NCBI GenBank assembly: GCA_958510875.1
Contig: OY294068.1
Span: 29,058,297-29,122,296 of the forward strand
Reading direction: 5' to 3'
Length of the DNA stretch: 64,000 bases
Source: Endomychus coccineus
Lineage: Eukaryota; Arthropoda; Insecta; Coleoptera; Endomychidae
Shown: positions 54,213 through 64,000 of the stretch, piece after piece
Layout of the letters: every line of letters begins with the position of its first letter
How positions within the stretch are numbered: position 1 is the first letter of the stretch
Notes under the pieces: model-generated
The model's input: only the letters and a program-made list of their open reading frames with translations
Told to the model about the DNA's origin: nothing
Databases searched by the model: none
Position numbers and translations under genes: made by a program

Positions 54213-56197
54213 TAGTCCGGTCAATGAAGACAAAATATTGGGAAAACCTTGCAAAAACAGATAAATGGATCAACTTCGGGATTTAAGTAGGTTGAAGGTT
54301 GTAGAATGAAATTATTCATTCTTTGCATTTCCAAGTTTTCGGAAAATTATGGAAAATTAGGGAAAACTTTTTCATTATCATTTTTTTTTGCTCTAGCGGC
54401 TAAAGTCATTGAGATAGTGAAAAAAGTTTCGAACAAAAGTTTTAGCTCGTCTATTTTTCTACAAAAAAGGTCTCCACACATTTTTTGATATTTCACACCA
54501 TTTCGAGGTTATGTACCACAACCCTTTTGTAAATTTTAGACACTGTCAAATTTACGCATTTTCAAAATTGTAAAGTGGCTGAAATAATGGAAATAGAAAA
54601 AAAAGTTTCCAACAAAAGTTATAGATCGTTTTTTTCTCTACAAAAAATGTCTGAATACATTTTTTGATATTTCACACCATTTCGAGGTTATGTAACATAA
54701 ACCTTTTGTAACTTTTAGACAGTGTCAAAACTTCGCATATTCAAGAATGTAAAGCTGGATTTCTATCTAATTTAACGTAACAATATCAAAAAATATTCGA
54801 TTACCCTATTGGAATGAAGTTCACTATTGTGTAGAACTGAAAAAAACAATCTGAAAGTTATCTTTTCTTTCTTTACTAATTTCTCTTAATGTTCCCAATC
54901 CTCTGGTAATAACAGTAATTTCTCCATTTTCCAAATCTTTTTCACATATGAGACACACAATCCTTTCCATACTTTTATCACAACTGGTACTAGGAGAATC
55001 ACTCATATTAAATCTTAGTACTAGTTAAAACACTCACAACTAAAAACGAACAAAATAAACAAAACAAACACAGTGCTCTAAAATGGTGCTACCGAAAAGT
55101 TGAAAATAAAAATAAGCATGTCTTTTAGGAAAGTACGTGTGTTCGACTGCGCAAGGCTGACGCGACACGCACTTTATTTCTCTCTTACCTGTAGGCCCTT
55201 GTTCACTGCATGGGATCAATTCCGTGTAGCTTAATGTATATTTTGTGAAAACTTCATTAAAAAATATTAAGAAACAAATAAGTTATGTATGTATTACTAT
55301 AAAATGGTGCATTTTATGAACGTGTATGAATAATGTAGAAAAATTTAAAACGTATACCAAGCATTTAAAAAACTCCAATATCATTTAAAAGAATATGATT
55401 TTGTGTACTTATATTCCAAAAATTAAGACTGTGCTATTATTATTAATTAAGATATAACGAATTATGCTCCAAAATTTGGTGGTTACTGATCTATGAAGAA
55501 TATACCTTCAACTTTGACCCCAAGGCATATTTTTTCAGTAAAAGTAATTGCATTAAAATGTTAATTGGATTAATATACCATTACTTAAGAATATATTAGC
55601 AAAGGGAATTATCATTCTAACGTCTCTCGGCGAAGATATAAATATACATCTGTGGGTCACCTGTACAAAGTTTACTACGTCATCTTCCAACACTTTTTTC
55701 TCTAGGGTAAAATTTTTTATAAATTTTTTGATTAGTTCTACATTAAAGCTTAGACTTTTCTCTACATTTTAAATTATTTTCATTTTTATTAGCGCCTGTT
55801 AGTACTAATGATTATCAATCGATGCGCCCAGTCACACGATATTTCCGGAAAATTCTCATTTGTCGCGCATTTCGGAGCAGCTCAAAACTACAAATGGAAA
55901 ACACGATTTATCTATTGAACGAACGGCTTGCGTTAAATAATTGTGAAGACCTTTTTTGTAGAAAAAAAGACGAGCTAAAACTTTTGTGGGAAACTTTTTT
56001 CTCCATCTCAATTACTTTAGCCGCTAGAGCAAAAAAAATGAAAATGAAAAAGTTTACCCCAATTTTCCAGGATTTTCCGAAAACTTGGAAATGCAAAGAA
56101 TGGATTATTTAATTCTACAGACTTTTACCTACTTAAATCCCGAAGTTGATCCATTTATCTGTTTTTGTGACCCTAAATGTTTAATTTGACTGGACTA
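54213..56197. mobile_element. foldback DNA element with one small exon inside
   Basis: Ends TAGTCCGGTCAA (54213) and, inverted, near 56197. The arms at about 54255-54475 and 55935-56165 are inverted copies. Within the left part a block of about 200 bp (TTTTTTGATATTTCACACCA...TTTTAGACA) is directly repeated (54480 and 54660). The centre holds a 60-aa minus-strand frame. No transposase is seen, so this is probably non-autonomous. Confidence 0.8.
54824..55006 (-). CDS. 60-aa Cys-motif frame, possible first exon
   Basis: Begins MSDSPSTSCDKSMERI and contains CLICEKDLENGEITVITRG followed by LGTLREISKERKDN. The layout (CxxC, then a Gly-Leu-Thr-Leu and Ser-x-x-Arg motif) recalls the N-terminal exon of proteins encoded by large repetitive elements in arthropods. 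Only this piece is present inside the foldback element, so it may be a captured exon. Function unknown. Confidence 0.4.
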   Translation of the reverse strand: MSDSPSTSCDKSMERIVCLICEKDLENGEITVITRGLGTLREISKERKDNFQIVFFSSTQ

Positions 56198-56283
56198 GTA
56201 GTGTGACGGTTTAACAGCTCATATAATCATTAACAGGCCGTAATGCACTGTAAGAGTTCACAACTGTGGATGCACTAATGCGT

Positions 56284-56540
56284 GCTAAGGACCTTTCAGC
56301 TACCAATCATTGGAGTAAACTAAATTAGAAAACAAAATGTACCTATTTAAATAGGTACTATTTGCGATTAATAATGCAAACAAGGGGTTACCTTCAGCTG
56401 GAGATAAATCTGAATTTAATAATTTGCTTTTTGGCTTATACATGCCCATCCCTTCTAAATTACCTAGATATTTGTTCGCACCGTTTTTGGACAAGGTGTG
56501 TTCATCTCTGGTTATGAGATGGTCTGTAACGGACATGAGT
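56284..56540 (-). pseudogene. Penelope-like 3' end (family 2), decayed
   Basis: The minus strand reads NKYLGNLEGMGMYKPKSKLL and NSDLSPAEGNPLF, matching the tail of the copy at 42230-42350. The ribozyme region at 56284-56325 has a deletion through the core and helix II, so it is dead. Confidence 0.75.
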
Positions 56541-56749
56541 TGCTGTAATGTATGAGCTGTCCGTCATCTAAACGTTACCTGGTGTCTTGATAAAGCTATC
56601 TCACTAACAAGCAGGAAATAATCATCCTCATTCACTAAAAAAACGGGGTTTGTCAGTGAAGCGGGAAAATTTGAAAACTCTGTTATTCATTTAACGTTTG
56701 GGTGAGGGTGCTGAAGGTAGTGATAAATTGGCAGTTATTTAACGCCATT

Positions 56750-58640
56750 TAGTAAAAATGGAACAGTATTCAGGTGCTCATCGTGCATTCTGTGTTGAAT
56801 AGCTTTATAAAAATGATGACTCCGCGACAATTATGAGAAAGTTATTTCGTAATCAGTTCAATATTCCGCATCATGTGCTGGTACCGTCTATTTACGCAAT
56901 TAATTGCTGGGTACAAAAGTTTAATGAAACTGAATCTCATCATCATCACTTGAGGGCACTTAGGCCACTTAGTTGAGCCCATTGTGCGCCCCATGGTCAG
57001 AAACCTATTCTATCCTAGCAGGTTTGTGGCCCGCCATAAACCCAGAATATTGCCAGTGCTGGTTTCCATGAGTTCTTCTGGGAGCAGTCTTGATTCTCCG
57101 AAGTGTCAGTGCCTGAGGGATGCTAATGCTGGGCATTCCAACAGGTTGTGAGAGGAAGTTTCTCCCACCTCTCTACATTTCCTGCATATTGGGTCATCTG
57201 AATGCTCATAGTGTGGAGGTGTTTGTTAAGACGACAGTGACCGGTTAGGATTGCAGTCATCTTTGTGATGTCCCTTCTGTTCACAGAAAATAGTTTCTTT
57301 GCTCCCCGACCACCATACTTCCGCAGCATAGGTAACCATAGACCTGATCACAATGGTATAGAATAGATCCAATAAAGACTCTTTGACTGTAATCCCCATG
57401 TGCTGCTGGAAGCTCTTCTGCTCTGACGCAGATTCCTTCCTCACTCGATATTCGAGGTGTTCGCGCCAAGTCAGTTTAGAGTCTAGGATTACTCCCAGAA
57501 ACTTCACCGACCCTTCGAATTGCAGGACCTTGCCAAAGAAACGAATCTCTCGGGCGGTGTGCCCAGCTTGCGTCCTTGTAAACAGAACCATTTCCGTTTT
57601 ATCAGGATTTACACTGAGCCCCTCCGGGCGGCACTAGCCGTCCACTATGCTGAGTAGCATATTTTGCAGCTCACACAACGTCTCCAAGTGACGCCAGCCA
57701 AGTCATCGGCCTAGACTTGTGCATTAAACCCAGCCTCTTCCAGTTCCTCCACGAGTCCATCAAGTACAAGGCACCACTGGATCTACTTTAAATTTAAAAC
57801 ATAAAGGAGCAGCAAGAAGTGTTAGAACGCCAGAAAACAATGATATAGTTCGTACTGTCATAACACGTAGTCCAAAACGTTCTGCGAATAAACATGTATT
57901 GAATATCAGTGAGCCGTAAATACATAGAATCTTATATGAGTTTTCATTCCTTCTAAATTGAAATTGTTCAAGAATTGAAAGAAGCTTATTTGGTTACTCG
58001 CATGAATTTTTATCAAGAAATGTTGCAGCGTTTGGAAGAAAACTTAATTCACCATATGTTTATGTCAGATGAAGCCCATTTTCATCTTAACGGCTGTGTA
58101 ATGTACAGACTAGCCGATATTGGAATGCTGAAAACCCGCTTCAGTAACATGAGAAACCCTTACATAGTCCTAAGGTGACAGTATGGTGTGCTTTTTCATC
58201 ATCTGACACTATTGGGCCATTCTCTTTTGAAGACTATCGAGAAAGTGCTACAACCGTTATTGCAATTCGTTACATAAACATGGTCACAACAACAACATTT
58301 TTGGGGCAAGAACTGGTTCCATTCCCAGAGATTACGTGGCTCCAGCAAGACGATGCTATACTGCTCGTATCAATTGCTGCTTTATGGCAACTCTTTCCGA
58401 ACCATATCATATCCAAAAATGGAGACATTGCTTGGTCCGCATGCGACTTTTTCCTTTGGGGTTGGCTCAAGACCAAGGTTAAGACATTGAGCGACCGCAA
58501 ACGTAAGCGGAACTAGAACGAAAAATTCAACAAGACGTTGCACGTTTTACACCGGAAATGTTACGCCGAATAATGGAACATTTTCGAATAAGACTACAAG
58601 AATGCGTAGATCGTAATGATGCCCAATTGTCAAGTATTGT
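56750..58640 (+). pseudogene. mariner-like transposase split by a LINE
   Basis: 56758-56937 encodes the N-terminal helix-turn-helix (GAHRAFCVE, stop, IMRKLFRNQFNIPHHVLV, CWVQKFNETES). 57785 onward continues with the next domain, then MSDEAHFHLNGCV near 58060 (first Asp). After frameshifts it gives segments near 58330 (second Asp region) and SACDFFLWGWLKTKV near 58437 (third Asp). The C-terminal part reaches about 58640. Many stops make it inactive. Confidence 0.85.
56938..57775 (-). mobile_element. 5'-truncated LINE with 9-bp TSD and (ATC)n tail
   Basis: Target duplicates ACTGAATCT (56929-56937) and ACTGGATCT (57776-57784) bracket it. The minus strand encodes an RT remnant (SVKFLGVILDSKLTWREHLE, MVTYAAEVWWSG) and an RNase H end (REDITKMTAILTGHCRLNKH-like), with the active-site region near 57720 reduced to a stop plus ADD. 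Same family as 35718-36420. Confidence 0.9.
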
Positions 58641-58754
58641 TTTCAAAAGACAAAACAGCAAGTCTAACTCAACAGAAAACTATAAAAACGTTAGTGTTAA
58701 AATAAAAACTTATGTAGATACAGTAGTTTTAAATTTTGCCGCTTCACTGATAAA

Positions 58755-58990
58755 CCCTGTACTATTGCCCGTACTGTGTTTCAAAAGTGATAAACTTTCT
58801 TGAGAAATGGTGTGCCCTGTATTCAAAATATGTTTTGCTAATGCCGATTTAGCATTTTGAACACGACCCACAAGAAATTTTGCAGAATCCAGATTTGTCG
58901 AAATCGGGAACTTTATCTTGACTAAACGCTTTTTTAGCTTGTTCTTGATCCTATAAACGTGTTTTATCGTGAATTTAATGATTACTGAAG
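58755..58990 (-). pseudogene. Penelope-like GIY-YIG region fragment (family 2)
   Basis: Reads KHVYRIKNKLKKRLVKIKFP and SALAKHILNTGHTISQESLS then LLKHST on the minus strand, corresponding to the linker and the end of the nuclease with the middle part deleted. Confidence 0.75.
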
Positions 58991-59199
58991 AATGCTTCAG
59001 AAGTTTCACTTGCCTTTCGGTCACGTTTGATGTGTCACTGTTGGCATCGATCATATTTGACCTACCGCGTATCATTGTCACTGCCGCGTAACCTAGAGTA
59101 GAAAGTACCATGACATTAGGGGATACTCTACGAGCTAGACCCATGTATATGATGTTGCTCGCTAGTAAGCAAATCTTAATTATTCCCAATTTCACAAAG

Positions 59200-59400
59200 G
59201 GCAAAATACTTGGGAGTCATTTTTAATCACAAGCAGACATGGAATGAACACCTACAAAAAACAATCCAAAAGAGAACGATAGCCAACCTATGCAGAAGAA
59301 TGTGTGAAAAATTGGGGCTACAATCAAAAATGATCACATGGCTATACACCAGCTATAGATATAGCATATGGCTCGGTGGTATGATAAACAAACGCCCAGC
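59200..59400 (+). pseudogene. LINE (Jockey-like) RT thumb fragment
   Basis: Reads KYLGVIFNHKQTWNEHLQKT and CRRMCEKLGLQSKMITWLYT. It ends abruptly at about 59400. The RNase H half at 62850-63540 may be the other part of the same copy, separated by later insertions. Confidence 0.7.
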
Positions 59401-60460
59401 TGTTCAGGTATTCGTTTATCGTGAAGTGCCTGCCCCGAGGGCTCAACCGCACGGCCCCCATGAGGGGAGGGATTGGGATCACGCCGAATCAGCGCGGTGC
59501 GATCACACCTACCTGCCAGTATGTCCGGGAAATAAATTCCCCAAAACCCACTGGTAAGAGCGGAACCCTATCCAAGTCCCTACTGACTCTGCAGTCAGTA
59601 CTGTCAGTGCACGAGCTGAGAACGCAGCTCACCCGTCTAAAGTGAGGCATTGTAACAATGTTACTATAACACCCGCTAGCAGCATGCGGCTTTCAACCAC
59701 TACTCGGCGGAGACCAACGCCTTAATTGGAGAGGAGACAGTATTTTGAACCGCCTAGGCCCTTCTCCCTCTGCCTACTCGTGTTCATCGGCCTACCACAT
59801 ATCTTCGTCACGGTCGCGAATCCATTAGGATAGACACAGACACCGGACTTTAGGGGTAAAGCCACGTGGTGCAACAATTACCCACGAAGAGGCGACATTT
59901 TTATTCGCCCCCGGCGGGACTACTTTTGGTGGACCCAATACGGGAGCTTGCTTACTAGACTTATATTATTGCCCCGTCTGGGTTATAGTCAACTACAACT
60001 CCTTGTGTTACCTGTTTTGCCAGGAACTAGTCACCGTTTGGCTTCGTTCAAATAGCCTACCATCACATGCCTACAAGCCCGTGTATCCATTTCGGCCCGA
60101 GAGCTCCTTCGGAGATCTGGGATAGGAAGGCACGATATCATGGTTTTAGTGATGAATTGTATGTGGTGGAGTTCACCGGATCTTATGCCTTGACAACTGT
60201 TAGTTTCACCCGGTGTAGGAAGGTTACTTATCTCGAGACCCGCAAAAAGGACGTTGCTTGCTGAATCTACTCCCGGAGACAATCAGGACCATATAGTTCT
60301 CTCTCGAGGAACAAAGACTCAGCAGGCTGGGATCCCAAGGCTGAAGATCATTCAAAGGCAAGCTTGCCACGGGAGCTATGAGTACAAAACCAACAGCCGC
60401 CTTAGAAGCAAAGAGTGCTATATATAGAGTAGACAACAAAGCCTTTCACTGGTATGTTAA
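59400..60460. other. GC-richer stretch without a clear gene
   Basis: Base composition rises well above the neighbourhood (about 59400-60330). Frames are short and motif-free. It could be a 5' untranslated region of a LINE or a piece of another element. I cannot decide. Confidence 0.35.
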
Positions 60461-60617
60461 CGGACATTCTGTCCTTCTCGCACATGTACTGCGCTCTCAC
60501 TCGCATGATGTTCGCGTTATACATATTCTTGTATTCTTATACTCTTTGTGATAGAAGGAGAGTGGGAGACCGGCGAGTGAGAGCGCACTAAGATGTACGA
60601 GAAGGACAGAATGTCCG
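60461..60617. repeat. MITE-like hairpin element
   Basis: CGGACATTCTGTCCTTCTCG at the left and its inverted copy at the right (ending 60617) form a stem of about 44 bp, with matching GCGCTCTCACTCGC/GCGAGTGAGAGCGC. The loop is about 70 bp. An outer inverted pair GTCTACTATATA / TATATAGAGTAGAC lies around 60420 and 60655. Confidence 0.85.
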
Positions 60618-60662
60618 ACTAGTTACTAGCGCTTTCCTATGCTTAACACACTACTTGTCTAC

Positions 60663-62840
60663 TATATACAGGATGTTCCATCTCAGACGAGCCACCCCGT
60701 ATATTTCTTATCCCATAGTGAGTGGAAAAATCTCCCGAAACACGTCGAATGATTTTGTTTTGGGGGACATCTTTTGACGTATATTTGAGGCTTGAACGAG
60801 CAACCCCCTAATAGGGGGCGCTTCAACCCCTCAAAATTGAATAAGGGAGAGGGGTTGAGTGATACGTCATTTGAAAGGTCTTGGAAGCCTCTTTACAACG
60901 GTGTATGAAAAACGTAAATTTGATGAAACGTTTTCGCCAAAAATTAATTTTGTTGCTCGAATGCGCCACCTTGAATATTTTGGTTATTTGTACAATGTAC
61001 AAGCTCATTTTTATTAAGCCTTTTTTACAAACTTAAACAATCTTCAAAAAATCACATTCGTAAAAAATTGAATTGTGTTGTCATGCTTACAATGAAAAAA
61101 ATTAAATCTGCGTGTTTAAACCAAATGTTCAAATTGCCCTCCATTGACTTCCATACAATAATACATTCTCTCAAACTAATAAATAAAAAAACAGCGAAAC
61201 ATTTCCTTATGTTGCCTTCATTTTTTGTTCTTAGAAGGTGTTTATCTGGTTTTAACGTTTCTTCGATCATTTCATGATTTTAATCAATCTGTTGAGTTAC
61301 TACTTTGCTGATTTGTTTAAAATTTCAAAAAATATGGTGTACACATTGCAAGAACGTGTTGAGCTGGTTAGCCTTTATTACCAAAATCAAAAATATGCCC
61401 GAGCGGCTGCAAGGATATTTAACGAAAACCATCCTGAACGTAGCGTTCGCCATGAGTACGTAATGGAATTGATTTCAAAATTTGTGGAGACGGGTTCAGT
61501 AATGGATAAAAAGGGCACCCATTGGAATTGTTAATGATGAAGGAGCAGCTGTGGCGGTATTGAGACATGTCCAACTTAGGCCAAACACGCAATCTGTACA
61601 ACTTTCTGCAGCTTCCGGTATTAGCCAATCTAACGTTTTTAGAATTTTACATGAACACAAGTTCCATCCGTACAAAATTAAATTAATTCAGGAATTAAAT
61701 GATGATGATTGAGATCGAAGGCAAGAGTTTTGTGAAATTATGGTCGAGCGTATCAACAATAACCCAAATTTCTTGTACAACGTTTGATTTTCTGACGAAT
61801 GCACTTTTTTACTTAATGGAGAGGTTAACCGGCATAACTGTAGAATTTGTAGCGATACAAATCCTCATGAATTTCGAGAAGCTCACACTCAACATCGGGA
61901 AAAGCTAAACGTTTGGGTAGGAATTCTGGGAGACCACCTAATTGGACCTCTGTTTATTCCTGGTAATTTAATTGGCGAAATTTATCTTGAAATGTTGGAA
62001 AATGCGATTGATCCGTTAATAACTGAACAATTAGAAAACGATCCTCTACTACTTGAACAACAATTGCATTTCCAACAAGACGGAGTTCCTCCTCACTACG
62101 CCACCAGTTCGCCAATACCTCAATTTGCAATACCCCGGTCGTTGGATTGGAAGAAGAGGTTCTATGGAGTGGCCTGCCCGATCTCCTGACCTGAACCCTC
62201 TAGACTTCTTCTTGTGGGGACATCTTAACTTGAAGGTTTTTGTGACTCAGCCTGAAAATTTGGACAAACTACGCCAACGAATTGTAAATGAGTGTCGTCA
62301 AATAACTCCAATTATGCTGAACCATGTTAGAGACGGTTTTCAGTCAAGATTGTATTATTGTATGGTCAATGGAGAACAATTTGAACATTCGATTTAAACA
62401 CGCAGATTTAATTTTTTTCATTGTAAGCATGACAACACAATTCAATTTTTTTACGAATGTGATTTTTTGAAGATTGTTTAAGTTTGTAAAAAAGGCTTAA
62501 TAAAAATGAGCTTCTACATTGTACAAATAACCAAAATATTCAAGGTGCCGCATTCGAGCAACAAAATTAATTTTTGGCGAAAACGTTTCATCAAATTTAC
62601 GTTTCTCATACACCGTTGTAAAGAGGCTTCCAAGACCTTTCAAATAACGTATCACTCAACCCCTCTTCCCTATTCAATTTTGAGGGGTTGAAGCGCCCCC
62701 TATTAGGGGGTTGCTCGTTCAAGCCTCAAATATACGTCCCCCAAACAAAATCATTCGACGTGTTTCGGGAGATTTTTCCACTCACTATGGGATGAGAAAT
62801 ATACGGGGTGGCTCCTCTGAGATGGAACACCTTGTATATA
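60663..62840 (+). mobile_element. mariner-like transposon with about 450-bp TIRs
   Basis: TIRs of about 450 bp (60663-61130 and 62390-62840) contain the end TATATACAGGATGTTCCATC and blocks such as GCAACCCCCTAATAGGGGGC. The right TIR lacks about 11 bases (the ACATCTTTTGA stretch at 60768). The transposase gene fills the space between. It is inserted within a LINE remnant. Confidence 0.92.
61334..62397 (+). pseudogene. mariner-like transposase with several lesions
   Basis: The start at 61334 reads MVYTLQERVELVSLYYQNQK and FVETGSVMDKKG (N-terminal helix-turn-helix). A frameshift follows near 61518. The next frame holds SAASGISQSNVFRILHEHKF, a stop near 61709, another frame break or stop near 61787, FSDECTFLLNGEVNRHN (first Asp), VWVGILGDHLIGPLFIPG, and FQQDGVPPHYA (second Asp). 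A last frameshift near 62090 leads to the open 114-aa end with WPARSPDLNPLDFFLWGHL (third Asp). All catalytic residues are still encoded, but in several frames. Confidence 0.88.
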
Positions 62841-62849
62841 GAACTCTTT

Positions 62850-63540
62850 GCTTAGAAGTGTTGTTGAATCTACCGCTACTTCACGTATACACGTATACAG
62901 GCGAAGCTAGGTCAGTCACCAATAGACTAGCTAGAGGGCAAGCACACATAAGCAAATTGTACGGGTAACATATACAACGAGCTATACGAGTTGGAGACCT
63001 ACCCCGTAATGGGAATGCCAAAATACTTCCAAAATATAGCTTCGAGAAAAAAAATAGTCCTAACAGGCAGAGAGACATCAAAGGGAAGACCTACAATAAA
63101 TGCAGAAATGGCCTGTTACACAGACGGCTCAAAATTCGAAGAAGGGACAGGACTATGTATAGCCAAGTTGAAGGCAAGAGCCTCACTGAGATTGGGTAAG
63201 CACGTGACGATATTCCAGGCAGATATTGTTGCTTCGCAACTGTGCCGAAGAGCGATTAAGGCAAGAGTTTAAGGAAAAAACCATCACCATATACTCTGAC
63301 AGCCAAGCGGCTAATACCAAACTTGTTCTTGACTGTGTCTTTAGCCTGGGTACCAGGCCACACAGGTTACAAAGACGAAGAAGAAACTGATTCACTAGTC
63401 CATTTATGTAGGTTCTGCCAAATAGATGAAGAAACCTCAGCACACATACTGTGCTACTACGAAGGTCTAACAACGCTAAGATTTTCAACGATAGGAGAGG
63501 CAAAACCACAACCAATATATGGAGGACCTGAGGTCTAGCT
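62850..63540 (+). pseudogene. LINE (Jockey-like) RNase H region, decayed
   Basis: Reads VTNRLARGQAHISKLYG, then AEMACYTDGSKFEEGTG (RNase H first Asp) near 63110, ITIYSDSQAANTKL at about 63285-63325, WVPGHTGYKDEEETDS (His motif) near 63350 and a Cys/His end CRFCQIDEETSAHILCYYEG. Frameshifts occur near 63190, 63270 and 63330. Confidence 0.8.
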
Positions 63541-63544
63541 TATG

Positions 63545-64000
63545 GAGTCTAGTAATAAAGAAGGGGAGGTCTAACATAACATGAGGACATACACAATAGA
63601 TCTGCAAAGGTCGCAGTGGAGACGCTCCCAGCTCATAAGCCACACACAAATTTAATGTAATTATCATTTGGATTCTTTCAACGCTTTTGTATCTTCATTA
63701 TAAAATGTCAAACTTTACTTAGTATGTACTCACCTCAAAAATTCACAAAATCAATCACTCGTAATGGAAAAGCTTTCATATTCGAATCAAATATGGAATA
63801 CATAAAAAATATTTATGTTTTCATTCTCCAATACTTCATCATGGTTTGTGTTTAAGGAAGCTTTAAAAATTACGTAACGCAGCGAGACGCGAAGACTGTC
63901 GCAAAGTATATACTCGAGTGACGGAAGATTAAATTAAAATATACTGTTTTGTAAATTTAATTGCGAACGTTTTTTCAACTAAAACGTTTCTTTAAATCTT
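63545..64000. other. no recognisable gene
   Basis: LINE 3' untranslated sequence probably extends to about 63660. The rest is AT-rich and featureless. Confidence 0.35.

Noticed and set aside
56284..56325. Fourth hammerhead ribozyme
   Set aside because: The core and part of helix II are deleted. Only flanking similarity remains.
59400..60330. GC-rich region as an rRNA gene fragment
   Set aside because: I could not recognise any conserved rRNA block. A LINE 5' region or unknown sequence is more likely.

Overview
This window is eukaryotic and almost certainly from an insect or other arthropod. It is AT-rich, has spliceosomal introns with GT/AG borders, and is packed with decayed transposable elements of typical arthropod families (mariner/Tc1, hAT, Mutator-like, Crypton-like, non-LTR LINEs, Penelope-like elements, solo LTRs and satellite DNA). 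I see no bacterial genes, operons, CRISPR array or tRNA/rRNA gene. Most coding sequence belongs to mobile elements and most copies are broken.

Layout. 0.6-1.6 kb: two copies of a decayed mariner fragment. 2.2-4 kb: Penelope and LINE remnants. 5.24-6.58 kb: a hAT remnant with matching ends and an 8-bp target-site duplication. 6.71-9.66 kb: a Penelope-like element (RT plus GIY-YIG) with a 13-bp duplication, inverted terminal segments and hammerhead-ribozyme motifs at both ends. 10.1-13.7 kb: LINE fragments followed by satellite arrays.

14.3-24.06 kb is the most unusual region. It is a large palindrome with arms of about 2.8 and 3.1 kb. Each arm carries the same outward-facing set of small genes: a two-finger C2H2 protein, a 68-aa protein, a 207-aa protein and a 68-aa tail-anchored membrane protein. 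A convergent, broken gene that I believe belongs to a virus/mobile-element-linked family follows. Outside the left arm lies a fragment resembling an adenain-type cysteine protease, which suggests a large virus-like DNA element (Polinton/adintovirus-like or related; inference). The promoter and first 14 codons of the zinc-finger gene are repeated in exact 163-bp steps, three times in one arm and five in the other. The roughly 3.3-kb centre holds a spliced chromodomain gene with three tandem chromodomain exons. The right arm runs into a 200-N assembly gap.

24.3-44.9 kb: LINE, Penelope, mariner-like and foldback elements, two solo LTRs, a Mutator-like remnant and a fragmented repetitive-family gene. 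45.3-46.8 kb: a tyrosine recombinase (Crypton-like) with all visible catalytic residues, between short inverted repeats. 47.86-51.6 kb: a hAT element split by a LINE that keeps a long open RT frame. 52.4-63.6 kb: more LINEs, a foldback element, a mariner split by a LINE, and a mariner with about 450-bp terminal inverted repeats.

Several insertions are nested and can be ordered in time from target-site duplications and from empty versus filled copies inside the window.
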